9,966 bases of DNA from Porphyromonadaceae bacterium UBA4702 (lineage in GTDB: Bacteria > Bacteroidota > Bacteroidia > Bacteroidales > Muribaculaceae), in the NCBI GenBank assembly GCA_002404675.1, contig DHKE01000067.1, forward strand, positions 1-9,966, written 5' to 3'. Position numbers and translations under genes: made by a program. Shown one piece after another: positions 1 through 6,521 of the stretch. The notes under the pieces are model-generated. The model was not told where the DNA came from. It made no database searches and saw nothing but the letters and a program-made list of their open reading frames with translations. The number at the start of each line of letters is the position of its first letter. Within the stretch, counting starts at the first letter, position 1.

Positions 1-93
1 TTCAGGCACGCCGTGTCCCTACTGTGCCGGGAGTATATCGGGGACAACAGACTGCTTTTCCTAATGGCAAAACGGCGCGATGAAAATTCTTGA
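1..93 (+). CDS. Possible C-terminal end of an upstream gene (partial)
   Basis: Reading frame 1 is open from the window edge to a TGA at 91-93 and gives 30 residues, ending LLFLMAKRRDENS. The mix of hydrophobic and charged residues is compatible with a protein C-terminus, and the stop is followed by a promoter-like element for the next gene on the same strand. The piece is too short to assign to a family. The minus strand is also open here (from an ATG complement at 138-140 to the edge), so the assignment is weak. Confidence 0.35.
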   Translation, partial: FRHAVSLLCREYIGDNRLLFLMAKRRDENS

Positions 94-126
94 GAGGAGG
101 GACGCTGTAATGTCACGATTTTTATG

Positions 127-134
127 TACTTTTG
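127..134 (+). promoter_or_regulatory. Bacteroidetes-type -7 promoter element for the yitT-like operon
   Basis: TACTTTTG matches the TAnnTTTG -7 consensus of the Bacteroidetes primary sigma factor. No good TTTG box lies about 19 bases upstream (the region near 104-107 reads GCTG), so the -33 part is weak. Transcription would begin near 138-142. That leaves only about 15 bases before the most upstream possible start codon at 155, but about 45 bases before the ATG at 185. Confidence 0.5.
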
Positions 135-149
135 CGGCATAATATTACC

Positions 150-166
150 TCGCGGTGATGCCGCGA
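150..166 (+). other. Small GC-rich hairpin in the yitT leader
   Basis: TCGCGG (150-155) and CCGCGA (161-166) are perfect reverse complements separated by five bases. If transcription starts near 140, this hairpin sits in the 5' leader. It covers both the GTG at 155 and the ATG at 158, which argues for the unstructured ATG at 185 as the real start. A regulatory role is inference. Confidence 0.4.
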
Positions 167-184
167 CCTAACACGCTGATTTAT

Positions 185-1207
185 ATGGCAAAGATCAAGT
201 ACAACAGCATGATGAACAGCGCCAAGGACTATATCGTCATCCTCTTCGGGCTGGCACTGTATGCCGTCGGCTTCACATTCTTCATCCTCCCGCACGAGAT
301 TGTCATCGGCGGCCTTGCCGGTCTCGGCTCTCTTGTCAAGCTGGCTACCGGCGGCCTGATACCAGTGGCAGTCACGCAGTATGCCGCCAACCTGCTGCTG
401 CTGGCCTTTGCGTTCCGGATAGTGGGGCGGACATTTGTGCTGCGGACTATCTTCGGCGCGACATTCGCATCTCTGTTCATAGGTATCGCAGAGACCATTT
501 CAGCCAAGCTGCTGACACATCCTATAATGGAGGATACGACCATGAGCGCGATATTGGGCGCGATACTTTGCGGTATGGGCATAGGGCTGATATTCATACA
601 CAACGGCTCGTCGGGCGGCACGGACATCGTCGCTGCCATGGTCAGCAAGGTCAGCAATGTCAGCATCGGACGCACAATGATGTTCACGGACATGACCATC
701 GTCGCCTGTTCGATATTCCTGCCTTACGGCCACACCCTCGCCGAGCGCATGGAATACCGCATACCGCTCATCATCTACGGCCTTGCCGTGACATACATAA
801 TCGCTTTCGTGACCGACATGATCATCAATACCAACCGACAGGCCACGCAGTTTGTCATATTCTCCAACAAGTGGAAGGAGATAGCAGACCGCATCAACCG
901 CGAGGCGCACCGAGGCGTGACAGTAATGGACGGCATGGGGTGGTATACCAAGAAGGAGGTCAAGGTGCTGATGGTGTGGTGCCGCAAGATTGAGTCGGTG
1001 ACGATATTCCGTATCGTCAAGAGCATAGACGACCATGCCTTCATCACGCAGTGCAACGTAAACGGCGTGTACGGCCAGGGCTTCGACACCATGCGTGTCA
1101 AGATGAAGAAGCACCCGTCAAAGGACGAGACAGTGCCGCTGCACGAGGCAAAGGCCGTGGGTGCAGCTGACGAGGCTGCAGCTGCAGAACCGGCCAAGGA
1201 GAAGTAA
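185..1207 (+). CDS. YitT family membrane protein with DUF2179 domain
   Basis: A 340-residue integral inner-membrane protein of the YitT family (DUF161 membrane part plus C-terminal DUF2179). The membrane part spans about residues 15-215 and carries the family motifs LPHEIVIGGLAGLGSLV and HNGSSGGTDIVAAMVSK. The soluble DUF2179 part spans about 220-305 and includes the RGVTVMDGMGWYTKKE segment. The tail is short and rich in Ala and Glu. The transported or sensed molecule is not established for this family, so no substrate is proposed. The frame is open from a GTG at 155, with an ATG at 158 as well. I prefer the ATG at 185 because it leaves a normal leader after the -7 element and because family members usually begin shortly before the KDY segment seen at residues 14-16. 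The ATG at 209 is also possible. The gene ends six bases before the next one and is probably the first gene of a three-gene operon. Confidence 0.88.
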   Translation: MAKIKYNSMMNSAKDYIVILFGLALYAVGFTFFILPHEIVIGGLAGLGSLVKLATGGLIPVAVTQYAANLLLLAFAFRIVGRTFVLRTIFGATFASLFIGIAETISAKLLTHPIMEDTTMSAILGAILCGMGIGLIFIHNGSSGGTDIVAAMVSKVSNVSIGRTMMFTDMTIVACSIFLPYGHTLAERMEYRIPLIIYGLAVTYIIAFVTDMIINTNRQATQFVIFSNKWKEIADRINREAHRGVTVMDGMGWYTKKEVKVLMVWCRKIESVTIFRIVKSIDDHAFITQCNVNGVYGQGFDTMRVKMKKHPSKDETVPLHEAKAVGAADEAAAAEPAKEK

Positions 1208-1213
1208 GCGGGC

Positions 1214-2092
1214 ATGAACAGCACGCTGCGCATACTTTGCATTGTCTTCACAGCAGTCTGTGCTGCCGTCTGCAGTGACGCTGCTGGGCAGGCTGCCGGC
1301 AAATACCGTTTCCACTGCGACCGCGACACGATCGAGGTGGGGGAGATGCTCGATGTGCTGATGTCCCGCCGCGACGAGCCGGTCGGCAGCCTTGTGCTTG
1401 CCGCAGCGCGTCTGCTGGAGGGTCGTCCGTATGTGGCGGGCTCTCTCGAGGGCGCCGAGGAGAAAGTGGTGATTGACGTTGACGGGTTGGACTGCGTGAC
1501 ATTTGTCGAGAATTGCTACGCGCTCGCCCTGACAGTGCGCAGCGGCGGCCGGTCGTGGCGCGAGTTTGCCCGTAACATCGAGTCGCTGCGCTACCGCCAC
1601 GGCACTGCCGGGGGGTATGACACGCGGCTGCATTACACCACCGAGTGGATGAACGACAATGTCTACCGTGGCAACATCACGGATGTGACCCCGGCACTGC
1701 CGGACGCACGCGCCCTCACCCGAAGCCTGTATTTCATGACGCATAACCGTGGCTTGTACCCCGCGCTTGCCGACGACAGCGTCTACAACCGCTGCCAGGA
1801 CATCGAGATGGGGCTGCGCTCGATGCGACTGCCGTACATTACCAAGGAGATGACCAAAAACAAGGGTATAGTGGCACTGCTGCGCGACGGCGACATGGTC
1901 AGCTTCCTGTCGCCGCGTGACGGCCTCGACTCTGACCACGTTGCCCTGCTGCGCATCGAGGACGGGCGTGTCTACATCGTCCATGCCTCGTCGAGCGAGG
2001 GTAAGGTGACGTTTGACAAGTCCACGCTCTACGACTACCTGAAATACCGCAAACGCGGCTGCCCCGGCGTGCGCGTGGTGCGGCTGCAATGA
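1214..2092 (+). CDS. Secreted DUF1460 (N-acetylmuramoyl-L-alanine amidase-like) protein
   Basis: A 292-residue protein of the DUF1460 family, whose known structures have an NlpC/P60-like cysteine peptidase fold linked to cell-wall peptide cleavage. A signal peptide covers about residues 1-28 (hydrophobic LCIVFTAVCAAVC). No clear lipobox is seen, so a periplasmic protein is expected. Likely catalytic residues are Cys94 in GLDCVTFVEN, His242 in SDHVALL and possibly His257 in VHASS. The family segment LHYTTEW is at 139-145. Length is normal for the family. The start at 1214 lies six bases after the yitT-like stop, with an AAGGAG at 1196-1201 (spacing 12, rather long). Translational coupling within an operon is likely. 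The exact bond cut, peptidoglycan amide or other, is not shown by the sequence. Confidence 0.87.
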   Translation: MNSTLRILCIVFTAVCAAVCSDAAGQAAGKYRFHCDRDTIEVGEMLDVLMSRRDEPVGSLVLAAARLLEGRPYVAGSLEGAEEKVVIDVDGLDCVTFVENCYALALTVRSGGRSWREFARNIESLRYRHGTAGGYDTRLHYTTEWMNDNVYRGNITDVTPALPDARALTRSLYFMTHNRGLYPALADDSVYNRCQDIEMGLRSMRLPYITKEMTKNKGIVALLRDGDMVSFLSPRDGLDSDHVALLRIEDGRVYIVHASSSEGKVTFDKSTLYDYLKYRKRGCPGVRVVRLQ

Positions 2093-2108
2093 CCATAACG
2101 CTCTCGCC

Positions 2109-3086
2109 ATGACACCAGTGCTCTCCCTGATACTTGCAATAGGCGCCAACGACACGTTGTCGCGCCGCTGTGTCAACGCGCTGGCTGCGCAGACATTTGC
2201 CGATGCCGGGCTTGTGGTGGCAGACTGCAGCTTCTTTGGCTATGCCGAGGCGTTGCGCCGCAAGTTGCCCAAGGAAGAGGGGAGCATTGCGGTGAAGTTT
2301 ATCGCGGGGGCGCCGCAGACCCCGCGCTGGGAACAGCTGCGCAGTGCCGTGGCTGAAGCGTCAGGCACATACGTCATCTTTGCCGACCCTGGGCAATGGC
2401 TTGAGCCGGATGCCGCCGCCAGACTTGTGGAGTGCATGCAGCGCACCGGGGCAGACCTCGCGGAGATGCGTTCTGTGGGGAGGTTTAAGGGTACTCCTGT
2501 GAAAAACGGCAACAGCGTGCCTGACGAGATAGACAGCGACGCGCTCATCGATGGCGGCCGGTTGCGAAAATACGCCCGCTTCATCGGCGATGGCAGCCTC
2601 ATAACCTCATCGCTGAATGACAAGATATACCGCCGCGAGGTGCTTGCAGAGGCTCTTTCAGTGGATTACCCCGGCGATGCGAGTGCCGCCGAAATGGTCA
2701 ATGTGCAGTATATGCGCCATGCAGCGAGCATGGTCTTCCTGTCTTACGCAGGCCTGAACTACAACTCGGGCGATAGCATCGGCCGTTGCGACTGCTCAGC
2801 CCTTGCTGAGGCCAAAACGGCATATACTCACAAGGTGCTGTGCGGCCAGGACAAGGATTGCTGCCGCAATGAACTGGAGGCACGCCTGAGACGCTATGTC
2901 CGCAGCCTCATCATCGACGGCGGCTGGACGCCGGAGGCTGCTCAATTCTTCTTGCAGCGTGAACTCGCCGATCCTTTCTGGCGCAGTGCCGGCGTCGATG
3001 TAAACGCCGCCGAACTGACAGACAGCGTTGACCGGCGTGAGCGGTGGCTGGACTTCCGCCGCATCCTCTCTCGCTTGTTCCATTGA
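2109..3086 (+). CDS. Degenerate family-2 glycosyltransferase-like protein
   Basis: A 325-residue protein whose layout follows bacterial GT2 (GT-A fold) glycosyltransferases. An N-terminal strand and helix (about 4-41; SRRCVNALAAQTF resembles the usual LxRCLxSLLxQTF) is followed by SGTYVIFADPGQWLEPDA at 85-102, where active enzymes have a GEYIxFLDSDDW-like segment. A later SLNDKIYRREVL (168-179) resembles the common WNKLYRREVL. Only the first acidic residue (Asp93) of the metal-binding DxD/DSDD motif remains; the next positions are Pro, Gly and Gln. The usual Gly-Glu-Asp base segment is replaced by PGDASAAEM (188-196). The nucleotide-contacting DDGS of the family reads ADCS (38-41). It may therefore be inactive, or use a different chemistry. 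No membrane segment is evident. The gene starts 16 bases after the DUF1460 stop, so co-transcription is likely. The fold-level call is fairly firm; enzymatic activity is doubtful. Confidence 0.72.
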   Translation: MTPVLSLILAIGANDTLSRRCVNALAAQTFADAGLVVADCSFFGYAEALRRKLPKEEGSIAVKFIAGAPQTPRWEQLRSAVAEASGTYVIFADPGQWLEPDAAARLVECMQRTGADLAEMRSVGRFKGTPVKNGNSVPDEIDSDALIDGGRLRKYARFIGDGSLITSSLNDKIYRREVLAEALSVDYPGDASAAEMVNVQYMRHAASMVFLSYAGLNYNSGDSIGRCDCSALAEAKTAYTHKVLCGQDKDCCRNELEARLRRYVRSLIIDGGWTPEAAQFFLQRELADPFWRSAGVDVNAAELTDSVDRRERWLDFRRILSRLFH

Positions 3087-3147
3087 CAGAGCCGCACAGG
3101 GCTATATTTCATCGTTTTTGGGTATTGCCGCAACCGGCGTGTTTGCG

Positions 3148-3155
3148 TAATTTTA
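3148..3155 (+). promoter_or_regulatory. -7-like element immediately before the TonB receptor start
   Basis: TAATTTTA differs from TAnnTTTG at the last base and ends four bases before the ATG at 3160. A TTG at 3125-3127 lies 20 bases upstream and could be the -33 part. If real, transcription would start at or within a few bases of the ATG. The 73-base gap from 3087 to 3159 otherwise holds only weak 4-bp inverted repeats (AGCC/GGCT and GCCG/CGGC) and no convincing terminator. Confidence 0.35.
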
Positions 3156-3159
3156 CGGT

Positions 3160-5391
3160 ATGAAATTTAAGCACCGCATCATAGCCGCTTTGCTTTCCCT
3201 GTTTTGCAGCCTCGTCTCATACAGTGAGGAGGCGGCTGTCGATACTGTCGCACTCAATGAGTTGGTAGTCACGGCGATAAAGCAGTCAGAGGATTTGCAG
3301 TCACTGCCGATGTCGTCGTCGCTGGTGACAGCGGTGCAGACAGAGCGGCTGAATGTAGCGGCGGTCAAGGGGATTTCTGACCTTGTGCCTAACCTGTTCA
3401 TTCCCGACTATGGTTCGCGCATGACATCATCAATTTATGTGAGGGGTCTGGGCGCACGCATCGACCAGCCGGCAGTAGGCTTGAGCATCGACAACGTGCC
3501 GGTGCTCAGCAAGGACGCATACGACCTTGACATCGCCGACATCTCGCGTGTCGAGATGCTTCGCGGCCCGCAGTCCACACTTTACGGCCGCAACACCATG
3601 GGAGGGCAGATAAACATCAGCACGCTCTCGCCGCTGGCGTATCAGGGAGTGCGCGTGGCGGCTGCCGTCGGCAACGGTTTTGCAGGCAAGGTGTCGGCCG
3701 GGTGGTACGGCCGCATCGGCGACGACATGGGCATTTCCGTTACGGCCGGCTATTCATACAGCGACGGGTGGTTTCGCAACGAGTACACTGGAGAGAAGGC
3801 TGACAGGGAGCGTCTGTGGAACGCCCGGCTGAAATACGAATGGCGGCCTTCGGACAGCATGAGCCTCTCCAATACTTTTGCTGTGAGCGGCCTGCATCAG
3901 GGCGGCTATCCATACGAATATCTCGGCACAGGTCGCATAGAGTACAATGACACGTGCTTCTACCGCCGTTTCTGCCTCAGCGACGGATTGACTGTGCGCT
4001 GGCTGCTCCCTGGCGTTTCGCTGACATCAATGACCTCGGTGCAGTACCTGGACGACAACATGACCCTTGACCAGGATTTCCTGCCGCTGTCCTATTTCAC
4101 GCTCACGCAGAAGAAGCGTGAAACGGGAGTGACAGAGGAGGTCGTGGCACGCGGCAATGCCGGCTTCTACAGCTGGACGGTGGGCGTGTTCGGCTTTTAC
4201 AAGCATCTCGACATGGATGCCCCGGTAACGTTTCTTGACTACGGCATAAGCCAGCTGATAGAGAAATACCGCAACGCAGCCAACCCGCAGTACCCTATAG
4301 CGTGGGATACGCGCTCGTTTCCGCTCAACAGCTCGTTCACGATACCGACAGCAGGCGCGGCAGCATACCATGAATCCAACTTCACGGTTGGCCGGTGGCG
4401 GTTTACTGCCGGGTTGCGTCTGGACTATGAGCATGTGCGCATGCGCTACCGCAGCGGCTGCCGCAGCGGCTACACCGTGTTGCAGACTGTCGAGGACGGC
4501 AGCACGGCGCCGTATGCGCATATAGATGTGAACATCGACGAGAACGGGCGTCTGTCGCGCAGTTTCGTGGAGCTGCTGCCTAAATTTGCTGTCATGTACT
4601 CACTCGACGGCTCTGCGGACAATAATGTATACGCCACGGTGTCGAAGGGGTACAAAGCCGGCGGCTTCAACACACAGATGTTCAGCGACATCCTTCAGCA
4701 AGACCTCATGGGGCTTATGGGCATCAATGCCACTTATGACGTGGACGAAGTAGTGGGCTACCGCCCCGAGAAAAGCTGGAATTACGAGGTGGGCGCACAC
4801 CTGCGGACGGCAGACGGACGGCTGCGCGGCGACGCGGCTCTGTTCTACATAGACTGCCGTGACCAGCAGCTGACGGTGTTCCCCAACGGCAACACTACAG
4901 GACGCATGATGACCAACGCCGGCAGGACGCGCAGCTTCGGCGCGGAAGTGCAGCTGTCTGTTGACAGGGTAGGGCCGTTCTCGTTCTGCTTCGGCTACGG
5001 ATATACCGACGCCCGTTTCCGCAAGTTCAACAACGGCATCGCCGACTACCGTGGCAAGCGCGTGCCGTATGCGCCGCAGAACACTGTTTTTGCGCAGGCC
5101 GTTTACCGCCGCGACTGCGGCGGCGCGTTGCTTGACGACATTACGGCAGATGTGAACGTGCGTGCAGCAGGCGATATATATTGGAATGAGGCAAACACCC
5201 TCTCCCAACCGCTGTATGCGCAGCTCGGCGCGTCGGTGACTCTACGCCGGGGATGCGCCTCACTGCAACTGTGGGGCGAGAACCTGACTGACACGCGCTT
5301 CTCGACGTTTTACTTCGTCTCCATAGGCAATGAGTTTGTGCAGAGGGGGAGGCCGCTGCGCTTTGGCGCGACGCTGCGCCTCTCGTTCTGA
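3160..5391 (+). CDS. TonB-dependent outer-membrane receptor (iron/cofactor type)
   Basis: A 743-residue outer-membrane receptor that imports a scarce ligand using energy from TonB-ExbBD. A signal peptide covers residues 1-22. A TonB-box-like segment, ALNELVVTA, is at 31-39. The plug spans about 43-155 with the hallmark VEMLRGPQSTLYGRNTMGG (131-149). The 22-strand barrel follows and ends in RLRFGATLRLSF-like sequence with a terminal Phe, as expected for barrel insertion. The carboxypeptidase-like N-terminal extension of SusC proteins is absent, so this belongs to the siderophore/haem/cofactor-type receptors. Its length fits that class. The ligand cannot be read from the sequence. The mature protein has seven cysteines (266, 272, 434, 566, 610, 653, 699), many for an outer-membrane barrel. 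A lipoprotein gene follows after 43 bases and is a likely partner. The ATG at 3160 is fixed by the signal peptide. Confidence 0.93.
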   Translation: MKFKHRIIAALLSLFCSLVSYSEEAAVDTVALNELVVTAIKQSEDLQSLPMSSSLVTAVQTERLNVAAVKGISDLVPNLFIPDYGSRMTSSIYVRGLGARIDQPAVGLSIDNVPVLSKDAYDLDIADISRVEMLRGPQSTLYGRNTMGGQINISTLSPLAYQGVRVAAAVGNGFAGKVSAGWYGRIGDDMGISVTAGYSYSDGWFRNEYTGEKADRERLWNARLKYEWRPSDSMSLSNTFAVSGLHQGGYPYEYLGTGRIEYNDTCFYRRFCLSDGLTVRWLLPGVSLTSMTSVQYLDDNMTLDQDFLPLSYFTLTQKKRETGVTEEVVARGNAGFYSWTVGVFGFYKHLDMDAPVTFLDYGISQLIEKYRNAANPQYPIAWDTRSFPLNSSFTIPTAGAAAYHESNFTVGRWRFTAGLRLDYEHVRMRYRSGCRSGYTVLQTVEDGSTAPYAHIDVNIDENGRLSRSFVELLPKFAVMYSLDGSADNNVYATVSKGYKAGGFNTQMFSDILQQDLMGLMGINATYDVDEVVGYRPEKSWNYEVGAHLRTADGRLRGDAALFYIDCRDQQLTVFPNGNTTGRMMTNAGRTRSFGAEVQLSVDRVGPFSFCFGYGYTDARFRKFNNGIADYRGKRVPYAPQNTVFAQAVYRRDCGGALLDDITADVNVRAAGDIYWNEANTLSQPLYAQLGASVTLRRGCASLQLWGENLTDTRFSTFYFVSIGNEFVQRGRPLRFGATLRLSF
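4449..4471 (+). repeat. Short in-frame tandem duplication inside the receptor gene
   Basis: An 11-base unit, CCGCAGCGGCT, occurs at 4449-4459 and again at 4461-4471 (period 12, one intervening G). It encodes RSGC followed by RSGY at residues 431-438 of the receptor, in the barrel half and likely in an extracellular loop. Such a repeat could change copy number by slippage without breaking the frame. Confidence 0.6.
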
Positions 5392-5422
5392 TGAATGGAA
5401 ACTAACAAGAATACAACAAAAA

Positions 5423-5430
5423 TACTTTTA
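5423..5430 (+). promoter_or_regulatory. -7-like element before the lipoprotein start
   Basis: TACTTTTA has one mismatch to TAnnTTTG and ends four bases before the ATG at 5435, the same geometry as at the upstream receptor gene. The 43-base intergene stretch is A-rich (AACAAGAATACAACAAAAAT precedes the element). An A-rich stretch can also serve translation initiation in Bacteroidetes, so the promoter reading is tentative. Confidence 0.3.
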
Positions 5431-5434
5431 CGAC

Positions 5435-6346
5435 ATGAACAAAACAGTACTTGCCTCAATTGCGGTGGCGGCGTTGCTCGCCGGCACTTCGTGCGACAAT
5501 GACAAGGGCAACAACATGGAGCAGACGTTCGGCGTGCAGATGCTGAACCTCGTGACCGACATGGACGTCAACGGCGCGGAGAACAGCAAAATAGCCGAAA
5601 CCACGTACCGCATCCATATCGACTACACCGACACGAAAATGGGCGTTGCTGGCGTGGATGTGCCTGTCGCCAACGAGGAGATTTCATTCAGTGTCCCTGA
5701 CACACGATACAAGTTTGACAATTTCGCGTACCACATGTCTGCGCTCACTGCACCGACGACCGACGGCGGCGAAATCAAGGGCTTCGATGTGCGCTTGACC
5801 CAGGCCTTCAACACGCCTCCTGTGACAGCTCCCCATGGCAGCCCGGCGTTCAAAACCACGATGGCAATGATGGCATATTACACATACGGCCACTACATGG
5901 TGCGCACATTCCCTGCTGATGCCGTTTACACCGGCTACACGACTACAACAATATCCCAGGAGGGGGATGCCGAAACCCAGAAGTTCACTACAGACAAGCC
6001 CATGTACCGCTTCATCATCGATGGCTCTGCGATGACCGCCTCGCTGTTCATCTACAACGCGAAGTTCTCTGATGCGGCAGCTGCGCCCGAGCTGAACCTG
6101 CGCATAGATGGGCTTAAGGTGCGGCCTACCAACCTCGGCTATGAAATCGCAGGCACCGATGTCGTTCCCTGCACCATGGCAGAGGGCACTCCCTACCCGG
6201 CTTACACTTTCGCCACATTCCGCATGACCAGCACAAGTGACGACCTGACTGCTGCCAAGGTAGAGTTCTCGATACCCACTGCACGCGGCACGTATGCTGC
6301 ATCGTTTCAGGGCAAATATCTAATTGACACCTCTCTGCTTCAATAA
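5435..6346 (+). CDS. Unrecognised lipoprotein, likely partner of the TonB receptor
   Basis: A 303-residue protein with a lipoprotein signal: positive start MNK, hydrophobic VLASIAVAALLAG, then GTSC with Cys20 as the acylation site. The residues after the Cys (DNDKGNN) are acidic and polar, as often seen in exported Bacteroidetes surface lipoproteins, though a clear export signal is not present. The rest looks rich in beta strands. Two stretches, TYRIHIDYTDTKMGV (57-71) and MYRFIIDGSAMTASLFIYN (190-208), have a similar opening and may mark two related domains. GTPYPAYTFATFRM (251-264) is also notable. There is no SusD-like, HmuY-like or BtuG-like sequence I can recognise, and I do not assign a family. 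The frame extends upstream to 5330 inside the receptor gene, but the ATG at 5435 is chosen because the signal peptide begins there. A role in capturing ligand for the receptor is inferred from position only. Confidence 0.85.
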   Translation: MNKTVLASIAVAALLAGTSCDNDKGNNMEQTFGVQMLNLVTDMDVNGAENSKIAETTYRIHIDYTDTKMGVAGVDVPVANEEISFSVPDTRYKFDNFAYHMSALTAPTTDGGEIKGFDVRLTQAFNTPPVTAPHGSPAFKTTMAMMAYYTYGHYMVRTFPADAVYTGYTTTTISQEGDAETQKFTTDKPMYRFIIDGSAMTASLFIYNAKFSDAAAAPELNLRIDGLKVRPTNLGYEIAGTDVVPCTMAEGTPYPAYTFATFRMTSTSDDLTAAKVEFSIPTARGTYAASFQGKYLIDTSLLQ

Positions 6347-6347
6347 A

Positions 6348-6368
6348 GGGAAATTGTCTGCATTTCCC
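6348..6368 (+). other. Hairpin just after the lipoprotein stop
   Basis: GGGAAAT (6348-6354) and ATTTCCC (6362-6368) form a perfect 7-bp stem with a 7-base loop, beginning two bases after the TAA. No T tract follows, so it is not a terminator by itself. It may protect the 3' end of the transcript. Confidence 0.5.
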
Positions 6369-6373
6369 ATGTG

Positions 6374-6397
6374 AGATTGCAATTAATATTGCAATCT
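6374..6397. repeat. Perfect 10-bp inverted repeat, AT-rich
   Basis: AGATTGCAAT (6374-6383) and ATTGCAATCT (6388-6397) are exact reverse complements around TAAT. It lies between the first hairpin and the terminator. Without a T tract it is not a classical terminator. It could be an RNA hairpin in the lipoprotein transcript or a binding site for a dimeric DNA-binding protein; the sequence does not decide. Confidence 0.6.
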
Positions 6398-6408
6398 GGC
6401 TTCTCGGG

Positions 6409-6451
6409 CTTCCCCGTCTCGTTGTCATCTGACGAGATGGGGGAGTTTTTT
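6409..6451 (+). terminator. Strong intrinsic terminator
   Basis: Bases 6409-6422 pair with 6432-6445 to give a 14-bp stem with two G-U pairs and a 9-base loop. Six Ts (6446-6451) follow immediately. It ends the TonB receptor/lipoprotein transcript and separates it from the nuo operon. Confidence 0.85.
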
Positions 6452-6474
6452 AGCAATTATATACGCGGTTGGGC

Positions 6475-6505
6475 TTTGTGAATTTGCAAAAATTAGGTAA
6501 CTTTG
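6475..6505 (+). promoter_or_regulatory. Near-consensus Bacteroidetes promoter of the nuo operon
   Basis: TTTG at 6475-6478 and TAACTTTG at 6498-6505 are separated by 19 bases, matching the -33 TTTG / -7 TAnnTTTG consensus exactly. Transcription would start near 6510-6513, giving a leader of about 70 bases before nuoA. It is the best promoter in the window and sits 23 bases after the terminator. Confidence 0.8.
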
Positions 6506-6521
6506 CACGCATAAAAACTGG

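Noticed and set aside
2..64. Frame-2 stretch with a CPYC motif at the window edge
   Set aside because: CPYC recalls glutaredoxin, but it is only 20 codons before a stop and the surrounding residues do not resemble that fold. Frame 1 is a better candidate for the upstream gene end.
1..140. Minus-strand frame open from an ATG complement at 138-140 to the window edge (possible divergent gene)
   Set aside because: The product is rich in Ser and Arg with no hydrophobic core. The promoter element here points to the + strand, and the frame overlaps the hypothetical + strand gene end. It cannot be fully excluded without upstream sequence.
568..993. Plus-strand 141-codon frame inside the yitT-like gene
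   Set aside because: Out of frame with a clear membrane protein and extremely rich in His and Arg, as expected for a shifted reading of GC-rich codons.
1118..2176. Long minus-strand open frame of 352 codons over the DUF1460 gene
   Set aside because: It lies antisense to a gene with clear family motifs, spans parts of three genes, and its product is His/Arg/Val-rich with no recognisable domain. It is a shadow of GC-rich codon use.
3087..3147. Possible terminator between the glycosyltransferase-like gene and the receptor
   Set aside because: Only 4-bp stems (AGCC/GGCT, GCCG/CGGC) are present and the T run at 3115-3119 does not directly follow a stable stem.
4600..5208. Minus-strand open frame of 202 codons inside the TonB receptor gene
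   Set aside because: It is fully antisense to a well-supported barrel-coding region, with no promoter, domain or neighbour context.
5330..5434. Upstream extension of the lipoprotein frame into the receptor gene
   Set aside because: It would put 35 residues, with many Arg and Cys, ahead of a complete lipoprotein signal peptide and overlap the receptor's conserved C-terminal end. The ATG at 5435 is the natural start.
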